Source: Cercis canadensis (taxonomy: Eukaryota > Streptophyta > Magnoliopsida > Fabales > Fabaceae). From it: 64,000 bases of DNA. Location of the stretch: NCBI GenBank assembly GCA_003255065.1, contig QAOA01005223.1, forward strand, positions 169,474-233,473, read 5' to 3'. Each line of letters opens with the position of its first letter. Positions within the stretch are counted from its first letter, which is position 1. Both the position numbers and the translations under genes were made by a program. Under the pieces are notes generated by a model. It had not been told where the DNA came from and ran no database searches. It was given only the letters and a program-made list of their open reading frames with translations. Shown piece after piece: positions 34,459 to 47,130 of the stretch.

Positions 34459-35374
34459 CTTGTCCATAGATTTGTGCATTTGGCTAAGTGGCAAGGGAGT
34501 ATCTAAAAAATCAATAAATTAAAATGACAGAAAGCCGGCACTAAACCCCCCTTTTCTTCTTTTTCCACCGTTCACATAAATTCAAGTGCTTCAGAGAGTT
34601 GTTTCTCTCCTACTGTTGTTGTCGTAGGTGTAAGATATGGAAGGCTGAAAATAACAAAAGTACAAAACCAGTAATTATATGGCCATGTTCAAGGGTAAGG
34701 GCTGCTTAATATGGACCCTCACTTAATAATTATTGTCATCATCATCCTTCCACTTATTAAAAAAGTTGTGGCCTAACTCTAACTTTACTACCATAAGAGA
34801 GCAACAGATCCAACACCCAGACCCATTGCACAAGTGAAGAAGCATGTAAATAAAAATGAAAACAGAAGCATGGAAACGGAAATTGAAAGAGAAGCATGGA
34901 AATAGAAATTGAAACAGAAGCATGGAAACAAATCCAACACCCAGAAATCGAAACCAAAATAATAAAGTGAAGAAGAAGAAGCACAACTCACCTGTAAAAC
35001 CCAGACACCGGAGAGGCGATGGATTGAAGACCAAGAATGGAGGAGACTAGAGAGTCAGAGAACGAGAGTAGAAGGAGAGTTGAGGGAGAGTGCTAGGGAT
35101 TTCAGATTTTAATTTCTGAAGTGAAGACTGAAGTGTCGAAGAAGGGTTAGGGCAAGGGATTTCAAAAGGCATTACTTATAAAAATGACGTCGTTTCTTAT
35201 ACTCGGTTCGGTCCGGTTTAACACAGGTTTTTCTTCATGGAAACTGAGAACCGAACCAAACCCTTCGGTTTTTCAGACAGTTCAACCGAAAACCGGACCA
35301 AACCCCTTGGTCCGATTCAGTTTTCCCCAGTTTGGTCCGGTTCGGTCGGTTTGAACAATTTCCTTTACACCCCT
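32470..35374. mobile_element. 2.9-kb non-autonomous TIR DNA transposon
   Basis: Ends gggggtgtaattggtccggt and, inverted, aggggtgtaaaggaaattg, with many subterminal ggttcggtccggttt/aaccggaccaaac words at both ends (32480-32640, 35195-35355). acgttac flanks both sides (32463-32469 and 35375-35381). Copy C shows the uninterrupted site (ggggacgttacacac near 44850). The interior has only short ORFs and no transposase. A 7-8-bp duplication and these ends fit hAT-like or related elements. Confidence 0.75.
34427..34456. repeat. (TA)n microsatellite
   Basis: About 15 TA units inside the 2.9-kb element. Confidence 0.95.
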
Positions 35375-35500
35375 ACGTTACATGGTTGGTTTGAGAATAT
35401 ATTCTTATATACTCACAAGATAGGGACTTGATTCCAATTATATATAGGGAACATTAGATGACGACAAAGTGTTGTTGACAAATGACAATTAATTACTTGA

Positions 35501-35790
35501 TGTTAGATATAAAATTATTCAAGGGCCTTTACCTAATAACTGAAGTTTTTCGGTTGAATCGGTTTTTGACATTATATCAGAGCCTCTTTGACAAAACAGT
35601 TAGGATACAAATTCTTTAGCCTTATTTTCTCAATTAAATTAAAATTTCAGTACAAAATATAAGTGAGACTATGCTTTATCTATGCTTCAAGCTCAAAGGG
35701 CTTTCATGTGTAGGGGCATATTAGAAATAAAATCATTCCTAGACTTTCACCTAATGGCTTAAGCTTTTTTAGTTAAATCGGTTCTTGACA
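35501..35790. mobile_element. TRIM-like short LTR element, structurally complete, with 5-bp TSD
   Basis: LTRs of about 71 bp at 35501-35571 (tgttagatat...tttttgaca) and 35719-35790 (ending gttcttgaca). A primer-binding-like stretch, ttatatcagagc, follows the first LTR, and a purine-rich taggggca precedes the second. cttga flanks both ends (35496-35500, 35791-35795). The internal part is about 147 bp and non-coding. Copy C has the empty site near 45083. The LTRs differ at many positions, so it is not very young. Confidence 0.85.
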
Positions 35791-35795
35791 CTTGA

Positions 35796-36310
35796 GGGAC
35801 CTATAAGTGTTTATATTCTAAACCTGTGGGATGTGGCATAAGTCACATTCGAAGGGTTTTTACGTACTGAATTTGAATTATATTATATCAAACTGATATA
35901 GTTGGTATAATATAAATTTTACTGGATCTTTTAATTTATTTATTTTTATATTGCTCATATGTAAATTCAGTAAAATTTAGATTATGTTAGCCAGTATTAT
36001 ACAGTTCCAAACTGTGTAAAAAAACTACTTGATGCGACATTATGTCACGTTCGGTTGGTGAAGAACAGGTGTTTCTAACCTACACCCATGGAATGTGGCA
36101 TAAGTCACATCCCAAGGGTTTTACATACTAAATTTGAGTTATATTGTGTCAAATTGGTATAGTTGACATGATATAAATTTTATTGGATTTATTAAAACTT
36201 TTTTATATAGCTCAAATGTAAATTTGGTAAAATTTAGATTATGTTAATTGTGTCAATATAACTTCCATAAAAATTGTGTAGAAAATAACTTGATGTGACA
36301 TTATGTCACA
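35796..36310. repeat. Tandem repeat, about 262-bp unit, in copy A
   Basis: Two units, each with gatgtggcataagtcaca, aattggtatagttg and gacattatgtcac. Equivalent units flank the MITE in copy C (45120-46050). Confidence 0.75.
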
Positions 36311-36337
36311 TCAAGGAAGAACATGTGCTTTAGAAAA

Positions 36338-36650
36338 ATATCAACCCAAATGTACATATCCTTACTATACTGATTGATGCATTTTGTAAAGAGGGAAATG
36401 TCATAGAAACTGAAGATGTATTTGATATGATGATAAAAAGAGATCAAGAACCAAATGTTGTCACTTTTAGTGCTTTAATGGATGAGTATTGCATAATTAA
36501 TTATGTGAATGAGGCAAAAAGGTATTTAATAGAATGGTTGAAAGATGTTTGGTGCCTAACATTATCTCTTATAACACCTTGATTAATGGATACTGCAAGA
36601 TTAAAATGATGGATGAAGCCATGAGTCTCTACAAAGAAATGTAGAGACAG
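36338..36650 (+). pseudogene. PPR fragment (RFL-like)
   Basis: Reads NVHILTILIDAFCKEGNVIE, then TEDVFDMMIKRDQEPNVVTF and SALMDEYCI. A frame change follows, then further PPR-like words (NTLINGYCKIKMMDEAMSLY). Similar to the remnant at 20118-20866, so both probably derive from the same RFL cluster. Confidence 0.8.
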
Positions 36651-36732
36651 TCATTACATTTTCCCCTAGTTTTATTAGTGGGATATTGCAATTGGATTTA
36701 AAAAGGTATATGTTATTTTTTTGAAACTTTTC

Positions 36733-36962
36733 TAAGACCAGATCATTTACCATGTATGTTTGAAACATAATTTTTCATCATCAATATGCACTTTTAGGCA
36801 GCGGCAAAGCTTCATTAGGACAGGGAGGGGTCACTACCCCCCAATTTTTTTTANTAGATCATTTACCATGTATTTTTGAAACATAATTTTTCATCATCAA
36901 TATGCACTTTTAGGCAGCGGCAAAGCTTCATTAGGACAGGGAGGGGTCACTACCCCCCAAAT
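36733..36962. repeat. Direct duplication around an N
   Basis: About 120 bp (agatcatttaccatgtat to gggtcactacccccc) before the N at 36854 is repeated after it. The content (gcagcggcaaagcttcatta; ggggtcactacccccc; later tggcccctcaaa) resembles transposon ends common in plants. Confidence 0.8.
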
Positions 36963-38170
36963 TTATTTATTTTTTTGCAATTTACTTTAAAAAATTAATA
37001 TGGTCCCGTAAAGTTTTTAAAAAAATTTAATATGGCCCCTCAAAATTATTTTTTCTCTTTGGACCCCTCAACATTTTACTTCAAGTGATACCAAAAATCA
37101 TTTGGAGACTAAAGTAATAGTGACTACTACATCTTTCAAAAATGAAAAATACCTTTCTCTCTTGCAATAAAATAAAGGTAACGTTATTACCAAAGGGAAA
37201 AAGAAATAACATTTTTTTTTATAAAGGAGCCCAATATAGTGGGAAAAGTGTAAGGGAGTATATGTAGTACACAGTAGGAATAAAACTCTTAATATTAACC
37301 ATTTGACCCCTATAACAAAAAAAGATGTCATTAGACTCACAAATCATTGATAAATAAAGGTAATTATATTATGTTCATTCCTTTATGCATTAATCAAGAA
37401 TCTAAAACTCACATAATCAGGAAAGGAAATAAATTTGTGCTTTTGTGTGTAACGAATTTTATGTTATGCACGTGTCTCTCAATCTCACTATTGGTGATTT
37501 GGGTAAAAATAAAACTTCTCTAAATTCACATAAACTCTTTTCTATAATTTCTTAGTTTTAACCCACTCATCAATTTGTTCGTGCATACAAAGACGAGGGT
37601 AAAAATATATGGGGAGTAATTAATCAGATAAAAAAAAAAAGAATTGATTTGTATCCACCTTATCATTTTTATTACGTGTTTGTATGTTTTTTACTTTGTA
37701 AGAAATAATGGTAGTAAGGATCGGTTACTCCAATAGTATTGGATAGAGCGCCAATGACATGCTGAGATCCCACAAAAAGGCAGATAGATGACTTACTTAG
37801 AAGATTACCTCTAAGTCACTGTTTTGGCCCTTAAAGAAGGCTACTCAACTAGCCATTAGGTCAGCAAGAANAACTCGAACTTGACACTTAGAAGGTACAG
37901 AGCCTTAAACTAGATCCCCTAAATCAATTGAGCCAACCTACATTGACATTACTTGTTTATATGTGGAAGTGACAAGATACCGCATTACAAACTCTAAACA
38001 AAAGTAAAGTTACTAATTTGTTAAAGGTAAGAGCTTCGAACTTTCATCCTACCGTATACTAAAAAAAAAAAGCTCTTAAAAAGGTAAAGATATGCACGCA
38101 CATTTTTTTTTTATCTACAATATTTTATTAATTATACTATTTATTTTTTTCTTATCAAACTCAAATTCTT
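36963..38170. other. Spacer between block A and block B
   Basis: Probably the interior of a degenerate DNA transposon (runs like atatggcccctcaaaat) up to about 37340, then AT-rich sequence. An N lies at 37871. No gene. Confidence 0.4.
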
Positions 38171-38174
38171 TCAT

Positions 38175-40560
38175 ATCACATTTCGTAAGAAAAGACTTTG
38201 TAAATATACCGTTTTTCAAAAAGGAGCACATATACTTATCTTTTTCCTTATGTGATAAGATTGTCTTCTTTATTTATTTTGCTGAGCATGATAAGACTCA
38301 TTTCGGATTCAAGGTATTCATACTGTTCAATCTTTCTAAAGGACATTTGAGAACAGTCCACGTGTTAAGTTACAGAGTTATGGAAAATATACAACCACGA
38401 TGAAGACATGACTTTTAACAGCATGATTCATTGTCTTTACTAATCCATGGAGGACTCCAAATTTTCAAGCCTAATGTATTATTAGCTTCTTAATTATTGT
38501 GCCTAAGCAAAGATAAAGACCTGTCGGCAACTACTTTTATTAATTATCTAATTAAGAAAACTTCATATATTGTAAGACCATTTTCTAACTAATTATTTTT
38601 CCTAAAATTGGCAAGGAAAAATGTAAACTTTAGTCCTAAATTTAATCAATTTTTTTTTGTCAATTTTATCTTTAAATTTTGAATAGTTATAGTATTTAAA
38701 TAATGAGTAGAAAAAAAAAAAAAAAGACTTCCATCTAGAATGGAAACAAATTAAAGTGATATCAACCAGCTAGGTATTTGGTTTTATCTCTTAGGTTGTA
38801 AATTTGAGTTCTTTGTTTGAATTTTAACTCTAAATGAAATTGTGTATTTTTATATGATTGCAATTTGAGAATATTTATGCATTTATTCTTGTAGGTCAAG
38901 GAAGGAATCAAGTGTAAGCTAGTTTGTGGAATGCTTTAATACCAACGTGTATTTAAGATGGTTGCATTATTTTGTATAGCTACATAATTTCCTTTTCATT
39001 CATTTTTTTTTTTTGGGTATTTTGAGGGTAAAAATTTTATTTTTTAGAAAGAAGTTTGGTACAAGATAGAGTCCATAAGAGAAGCCAAGCTTCCTTAAGT
39101 TCAATTATTTTGTAAAAGAATTCGAGAAATTTTTTGCTCATTGTAACAATATTTATTATTAAATAGAACCACTAATATTTACTATTTAGGCATAAAGTTG
39201 CACAAGCTTAACTCATGTATTTGGGTGGACATATAGACATTAGGTTGGAGAGATCTTGAATTTAAGCCATAGTAAAGACAAAACATTAGGTTTAAGCCTC
39301 AAGTCGCTTGATAACTGAGATAAAAGAAAAGCCAAATATAGAGAGAGAAATAAAGCTAGAAGTAATTTTAAAAATCGAACTAGTCATTGAATCAGTGAGG
39401 AGAATGAGCACCGATCAAACCGATTGGACCGTATAGTTAGATTGGATAATGTCATAATTACAATTTTTACATATATTTAAATATAATATTAAATAAATAT
39501 ACTAAATAGTTAATAATTATATTTTTGTCCAACAATAGACATAAGTCTCTCTACTTCATTTTTACTAATTTTTCAAAACATTTAGACCGCCAAGAAGTAC
39601 TATTAGCTGAAACTTCTTGAGTAACAAAGCTAGGTTTGCCATTTAGCGTTTGACATCCTTTAAAAAAAAAAAAAAAACCCCTCTTGGTTGTCTTATATGG
39701 AGCAACACAAAAAAGCTACTAAATTATAAAACCTAATCAAGTTTTATTTGACGGAAAAAAGTCAAGAAATTATACTATCTCATTTATAAGTTGATGCTCT
39801 CCACAGTTCTTTTGATTCAACGTGTGTCATAAATATCATTTTTCTTAATGCGGCCATCATTATCACCATGATTATGTTGTTGTTGCCAATTTAGAGAGAA
39901 TTCATGGTCTTTCACCTAATACATTTAAGCTTTTGAGTTGAAACGGTTCTTGATAAGATATCAAAACTTTTTTAACTAATTAGTGAAGAGATTGATCCTT
40001 GCTGCCCCACTTTGTCAATTAAACTAAAATTTCAACATGATGTATGAGTGCGCTTATGTTTTGTTCACATTTCAAGCCTTTCACATGCAAGAGTGCATTA
40101 GATATAAAATTATTCTTGAGTCTTTACTTATCCATTAAAATTTTGGATTGAATCGATTCTTGATAACATAATCACTGCCACAAGCATTGATTCAATTAAG
40201 TAACTAAAAAGTGACTTTATTAAGTTGGATGCTTAATTTTTGTCAAGCCAAAGACTTATTCTAAGATTGAATCTTAATTAAAAATTGAATTTGGAGATCT
40301 GCAGTGCTGATTCTTAGCATCTTTCGTTTTCGTAATCTAATTGTAGCATATGTGTAACTATTATTCAGCTTCAAGGAAAAGCTGTATTATATTAACCATC
40401 ATCTGTAACACCTCTGATGAATTAGTCTCGCGTTACTGGTGTAAACTCTATTAGAAATTGTTTTCGAGAATTCAGAATTCGTTAACCTTCTGCCTTTTTT
40501 GTCAATGGCCTTAAAGATTGTAATATTTTTTAATAAGAAATATTACTCATACACCTCAAT
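38175..40560. repeat. Segmental block, copy B (shortened)
   Basis: Collinear with A and C from gtaagaaaagactttgtaaa to cacctcaattacatatta. It lacks the LINE-like part and ends before the 139-aa gene, going directly into copy C. Confidence 0.85.
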
Positions 40561-43500
40561 TACATATTATTAGCATATCTCATCTCGTAAGAAAAGACTT
40601 TGTAAATATACCGTTTTTCAAAAAGGAGCACATATCCTTCTCTTTTTCTCTTTTTCATTATGTGATAAAATTCACTTCTTTATTTATTTATTTTTCTGAA
40701 CATGATAAGAATCACTTCGGATTCAACGTAATTCATACTCTTCAATTTTTCTAAAGAACACTTGAGAACAGCCCACGCCTGATAAGACTTTTTAACATCA
40801 TGATTCATTGTCTTTACTAAGCCATCGAGGACTCCAAATTTTCAACCCTAAGGTATTATTAGCTTCTTAATTATTATGTATAAGCAAGGACAAGGATCTG
40901 TTGACAACTAGCAGCTACTTTTATTAATTATCTAATTAAGGAAACTTCATATATTGAAAGACCATTTTCTAACTAATTGTTTTTCCTAAAATTGGCAAGG
41001 AAAATTGTAAATTTTAGTCCTAAAGTTAATCAAAAAGTTTTTGTCAATTTTATCTATACATTTTGAATAATTATAGTATTTAAATAATGAGTAGAAAGAA
41101 GAAAAAAGAAAAAAAGACTTCCATCTAGAATGGAAACAAATTAAAGTGATATCAACCAGGTTGGTATTTGGTTTTATCTCTTAGGTTGTAACTTTGAGTC
41201 CTAGAGATTTTGTTTGAATATTAACTCTAAATGAAATTGTGTATTTATATATGATTGTAATTTGATAATATTTATGCATTTATTCTTGTAGGTCAAGGAA
41301 GGAATCAAGTGTGAGCTAGTTTGGTGTGGAAATGCTTTAATACTACGTGTATTTAAGATGCTGCATTATTTTATAAAGCTAAATAAGTTCCTTTTCATTC
41401 TTTTTTATATATTTTGAGGGTAAAAAGTTTATTTTTTTGAAAGAAGTTTGGTACAAGACAGAGTCCATAAGAGGAGCCAAGCTTAATTAATTCCTTAAGT
41501 TCAATTATTTTGTAAAAGAATTCGAGAATTTTTTTGCTCATTGTAACAATATTTATTATTAAACAGAACCACGAACATTTACTATTTAGGCATAAAGTTG
41601 CACAAGCTTAACTCATGTATTTGGGTGGATATATAGACATTTGGTTGGAGATAACCTGAATTTAAGCCAAAGTAACGACCAAACATTAGGTATAAGCCTG
41701 AATTTAAGCCAAAGTAACGACCAAACATTAGGTATAAGCCTCAAGTCACTTGATACGTGAGATAAAAGAAAAGCCAAACATAGAGAGAGAAATAAAGTTA
41801 GAAGTAGTGTTTTAAAAATTGGACCGGTCATTAAACCGGTGAGCAGAATGAGCACCAAACAGATCAATTGGACCATGCAATTAGATTGGATGATGTCATA
41901 AGTACAATATTTAAATTTAATATTAAAGAAATCTACTAAATAGTTAATAAATATATTTTCAACAATAGATTATAGACACAAGTCTCTTCTTCATTTCTAG
42001 TAATTTTCCAAAACGTACAAACCAGCCGATCTGGTCCAGTTTTCAAAACACTAGCTAGAAGTACTTTTAGTTGGAACTTCTTGAGCAGCAAAGTTAGGTT
42101 TTCTATTCAGTGCTTGACATAATAATAATAAAAAAAAACTTTTGGTTGTCTTATATGGAGCAACACAAAAAAGCTAGTAAATTATGAAACCTAATTAAGT
42201 TTTATTTGACTTGTATATAATTTTTTTTTTTATACCAAAGATAGAAATTTTCATTAATCATGAAAATGATACAGGAGTAACCATACAAACTAGAACTCTG
42301 ATTACCCAACTCAAGTACAAAATGGGATCACCCAACAGTACGTACCTAGCAAAACAATACATCATGAACCCAACAGAGACCTTACAAGGAATCCTGGAAC
42401 TTCTGCATGAAACTGATATTTTGCTTTCTTGATAATTATCTCCATGACTGCTGGTAAAAGATCTAAGTCATTTCTTCCTTTCCAATTTCGCCGAAGAAGT
42501 AAAATTACAGCCAGTGAATTTATATATAGTTCCTTTCTAGATGGTTGAAGAAGTAAACTCTAAGTTGCTGCTCTCCACTATTCCATAAACATGAAAGCGT
42601 TTTCAGACGGAAAAAAGTCAAGCAATTATAGTATCTCATTTATTGAAGTAAATTATCAATCAATGCTCTCCACAGTTCTCTTGATTTTTTTTTTTTTTTT
42701 AGCACACATGTCATAAATATCGTTTTTCTTAATGCAGCCATTATTATCGCCATGATCATCGTTGCTACCAATTTAGAGAGAATTCATGGGTTTTCACTTA
42801 ACAAACTTAAACTTTTGAGTTAAAATTGTTCTTGACATGATATCAGAGTTTATTTGACTAATCGATGAAGAGATCAATCCTTGCTGCCCCACTTTGTCAA
42901 TTAAATTAAAATTTCAACACAATGTATGAGTGGGTTTATGTTTTGTTCACGCTTCAAGCGCAAATGACTTTTGCATGCAAGAGCGTATTGAATATAAAAT
43001 TATTCTTGAGTCTTTACTTATTCGTTCAAATTTTGGGTTGAATCGATTCTTGACAACATAATCACCGCCACAATCATTGATTCAATTAACGTAAAAAGTG
43101 ACTTTATTAACTTGGATGCTTAATTTTTGTCAAGCCAAAGACTTCTTCCAAGATTGAATCTTAATAAACAATTGAATTTGGGAGATCTGCAGTGCTGATT
43201 CTTAATTAGCATCTTTAGTTTTTGTTATCAAATTGTAGCATATGTGTAACTATTATTCAGCTTCAAGGAAAATTTGTATATATTAACCACCATCTATAAC
43301 ACTACTGACGAATGAGTCTCGCATTACTGGTGTAAACTCTGTTAGAAATTGTTTTCAAGAGAGAATTTGGAATTTGTGAACCTTCTGACTTTTTTGTCAT
43401 TGGCCTTAAAGATTGTAATATTGTTTAATGAGAAATGTTACTCATACACCTCAATTACGTATTATTACATACACCATACACAATGCGACTCTGATTGTAA

Positions 43501-43826
43501 GGTATTTATGAGTAACATAATTCTTGTTTGATCATAAAGCACTTGGAAACAAGCATAGTGTGCGAAAACTTCAAAAAGAATTCAATCATATGAATAACGA
43601 AACACAAAAGACTGCATTTACCATAGAATCATATAATGAAAAACAACTTATTTACTCTTTTTTTTAAAAAAAAAAAAAAACATGTACATATATAGGAAGA
43701 GAAGAAAATAAAGTGGTTAAAATAAATCTTCATATAGAGGATGCATTATTGCCTACAAAAGTAGTTAAAATAACTTTGGATAACTTGAATGTGCATGCAA
43801 AGCTAAACTGAAATACATGTATCCTC

Positions 43827-44246
43827 TCAAGGTAAACCAAAGCAAGGCAAGATTCTCTTGGCTATCTCAAAAACATGAATCAAAACCATCACAGAAGACA
43901 TAGACACACTCAAAGCCACAAGGGCTACCATACCTAATGCAATACTCGGTCTAACACTCATCAAATAAGACTGCAATAACCCTACAGCTTCACAAACATC
44001 TTCATCATAATGAGCAAAATACTGTTTCTCCCACTCCATCCAATTGGAAGGCAACTCTTGATTCATCTCCATCATCTTCACTTCCCTTATACGCAGCCGA
44101 AGCACAATCATGCTCTCATCCACTAACCTTCCCCAATGGTCTCTTTGATTCGCACTAACAACCACCCTGCTTCGTGGTTTTCTCCGGCAGCACCGCGAGG
44201 TTAGCCTCCATGGAAGCTTGCAGGAAGAAAGATTGGATGCTTCCAT
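43827..44246 (-). CDS. Unrecognised plant protein, 139 aa (copy C)
   Basis: Second copy of the gene at 31475-31894, same length and same ATG context. Differences from copy A: R26S, W27R, G38W, M56V, D78A, P115S, M130K, S139P. The WEKQYF core and the hydrophobic segment are otherwise kept. A TATA box (TATAAATA) lies at 44357-44364, and the upstream DNA is collinear with copy A until the 2.9-kb insertion point. Function unknown. Confidence 0.75.
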   Translation of the reverse strand: MEASNLSSCKLPWRLTSRCCRRKPRSRVVVSANQRDHWGRLVDESMIVLRLRIREVKMMEMNQELPSNWMEWEKQYFAHYDEDVCEAVGLLQSYLMSVRPSIALGMVALVALSVSMSSVMVLIHVFEIAKRILPCFGLP

Positions 44247-45310
44247 TGACAAACAAACTAAAGGGTAAAGACCTTCCTCTGTTGTTCTATATTTGGAAGT
44301 GTCCAACTAGCTTAAGCTAGCTACCAATATTCGGTGTTGAGTATGGTATTGATACTTATTTATAGAGGGATACAAATAAAAGGTTACGTGAGGGATTATA
44401 ATAACTTATATACAAAGTATTGTCTAGAACCGCGTCGGGATTGAGACGTGATACGATCTATAATCGAACACTATTCACCAAGTTTGCAACGCGGATGTAC
44501 CGTGTGTGTTCATATTAGTGAGTTACTTTTGCTTGGCAAAGTTCTACTTGAGGACAAACAGTTATGGTGAAGAGATAAAAAGTTTAAGCCATAATCAATC
44601 ATTTTCCTCCTAATAGAGAGTCGTAATCAATATTAAAGCTTAACTTTGATGACCTCAAATCGAGTAATTTAAGGTAGCTACAATGTTGGAGAAGAAAAAG
44701 AATGCAAGAATTGTTATAGTGGACCCATTTATGTACATTAAATAATTAGAAACCACGATTAATATATGATCATGATTGTAATTGTAGTACCCGCAACCTT
44801 GAAGTTGCGTTGAAGTGAATCCACTTTAAAATCCAAAGGAAAGCGGGGACGTTACACACTTGGTTTTTTTTTTTTTTTGTTTGTTAGAAAAGAGAAAAAA
44901 CAAAAAAGAATACAACCTAAGAAAAGCTTCACTCAATTGATATGCTAAAAGTTTCAAAGAGAGAGTCTATAGGTGGGGTTGGTTTGAGAATATATTCTTA
45001 TACACTTACAAGACAAGGACTTGATTTCGATTATATTTAGGAAAAATTAGACCACGACAAAGTGTTGTTGACAAATGACAATTCCTTTGAGGGACCTACA
45101 AGTGTTTCTATCTTACACCCCTAGGATGTGGCAGAAGTCATATTTTAAGGGTTTTACATACTAAATTTGAGTTATGTTGTGTCAAACTTATATAGTTGGT
45201 ATAATATAAATTTTATTAGATCTATTAAAACTATTTTTTTTAATATAGCTCATATGTTAATTTAATAAAATTTAGATTATATTAACTATATCAATATTAT
45301 ATAATTCTAA

Positions 45311-45665
45311 GAGTAAAACTCCTTTTTAGTCTTTGAAAAATACACCCACTGACAAATTCGTCATCTAAAAATTTTCAGTGACAAATTGGTCCTTGAATTA
45401 TTATTTTTGCTAATAAATTAGTCCTCCGTTAGGGTTTGTTAGTCAGATTTAACGGACTTTACCACGTGGCACATGGTCCATCTGCCATGTCAACATGCCA
45501 CTTCAACGACTAACGGCCACATGGCAAAATCCGTTAACAAACCCTAACAGATGACTAATTTGTCATCAAAAATAATAATTTAAGGACCAATTTGTCACCG
45601 AAAATTTTTGGAGGACGAATTTGTCAGTTGATACATTTTTCAAGGACTAAAAAAGGGTTTTACTC
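45311..45665. mobile_element. Mutator-like MITE with 9-bp TSD
   Basis: Long foldback with ends gagtaaaactcctttttagt and, inverted, gagtaaaacccttttttag. taattctaa flanks both ends (45302-45310, 45666-45674). The centre is ccacgtggcacatgg/ccatgtcaacatgcc. It lies inside a 262-bp repeat unit and is absent from the equivalent unit in copy A. Confidence 0.9.
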
Positions 45666-46319
45666 TAATTCTAAAGTGTGTAAAAAATTATTTGACGTGA
45701 CATTATGTCACGTCAAGTTGGTGAAGAATGGGTGTTTTTATTCTACATCCATGAGATGTGGCATAAGTCACATCCCAAGGGTTTTATATACTAAATTTGA
45801 GTTATATTGTATCAAATTGGTATAATTGGCAAAATATAAATTTTATTGAATCTATTAAAACTTTTTTATATAGCTCAAATGTAAATTTAATAAAATTTAG
45901 ATCATGTTAACTGTGTAGAGAATCACTTGATGTGACATTATGTCACGTTAGGGTGGTGAAAATGTGTGTTTCTATCCTACACTGGTGGGATGTGACATAA
46001 GTCATTTCCAAGGGTTTTACATAATGAATTTGAGTTCTATTATGTCAAAACAGGAATAATGTCTCTATTATAAAACTATACATAGGAATAATATATAGTT
46101 TTGCTATATCATTTCTTTAAGTTCATCAAATATTTTAAGGTTGTATGTCGGAAAACTTATAAAATTTTACTAGCCAATAAAGCAATAGTATTATCCGTGT
46201 GGGATCCATTATAGACTTGTAGCCGATGACGTTTGGGAAAAATTGAGCCATCGGCATGTTATCCAAGTTTTAAAGTCTTTTTGTCTTCCTCGCGTTGAAG
46301 TCACAGCCATCTAATAATA

Positions 46320-46568
46320 TTAGTGTCGGTTAAATATCTTAAAAAATTAAATTATTTAGTATGTGTCAAAATACATAATTTTATATAAAATATATTAACA
46401 ACACAATATAAAAGAAGTGTTAAATTTTATTTTTTAGGCAAAAGTTAAATATTTTTTGGCATGTTTTTTTTTTTGTTTATATTATATCATTTATAAATTT
46501 TATAAATAATTGTGTATTCTAATACATATTAAATAACTTAATTTTTTAAAATTTTCGTAATAACACTA
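46320..46568. mobile_element. Foldback MITE
   Basis: Ends tagtgtcggttaaatatct and, inverted, tagtgttattacgaaaat. The subterminal parts match as aaaaaattaaattatttag against its mirror. AT-rich, non-coding. Confidence 0.65.
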
Positions 46569-46569
46569 A

Positions 46570-47090
46570 AATTATTGAATAAATTCCATATGAAACTATT
46601 GCGTGGGATAGTGCTACTCCCAAAAATGGCAAATATAACATTGCAATCACCGTAAGTTTAATCGGCGTACAATGGCTTCTAAGTGTCCCTGTTTTCTGCC
46701 ATGTAGTGTAATCGTGATATTCTCTCTCAGCTACCTTATGTTTTTATTTTTTTGGTCTCAGATTTCTCAGCTAACTTAAGTTTGGAATGGATAGCTTTCT
46801 TTGTTGGACTAAATATATGGTTAGACCCAAAAAATAAGTTAAGGTATTTAATCTTTAATCAGTTTGCTATGGATTGGGCCTCCATAAAATAGCCCACTCA
46901 ATTGTTTCCTATTGGGCTTCATTTTACCTATAACTACTGACCCGGCGCACTTCACGGACGTGAGAAGCCGAGGGCAATTTGTAAATTAAACAAAACATTG
47001 GGGCATCAGACTTATTTGTAGGGAAAACCATTTGACCAAGTTACCCATGGAAGCTCCACCACCGTTGATAACACCAGCTGAATTATCGGA
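46570..47090. other. Spacer, no gene seen
   Basis: Mixed composition and no recognisable coding content. Confidence 0.45.
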
Positions 47091-47130
47091 CGCTTGACAT
47101 GCAAAATTAACACCAATGTGCACAGACCTT

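Larger units (their letters stand above)
26918..36310. repeat. Segmental block, copy A (with later insertions)
   Basis: Collinear with copies B (38175-40560) and C (40570-46050). Copy A is interrupted by insertions absent from B and/or C: 27238-28418, 30886-31140, 32470-35374 and 35501-35790. Without them the block is about 5 kb. Confidence 0.85.
40570..46050. repeat. Segmental block, copy C
   Basis: The most complete uninterrupted copy. It has the old MITE, LINE-like and TRIM-like relics, the 139-aa gene and the 262-bp repeats. A 40-bp piece (gcctgaatttaagccaaagt) is doubled near 41696. Confidence 0.85.

Noticed and set aside
34723-35034. Phe/Cys-rich minus-strand ORFs of up to 103 aa
   Set aside because: They are translations of a repeated gaagcatggaaa sequence inside the 2.9-kb element, without a protein-like composition.
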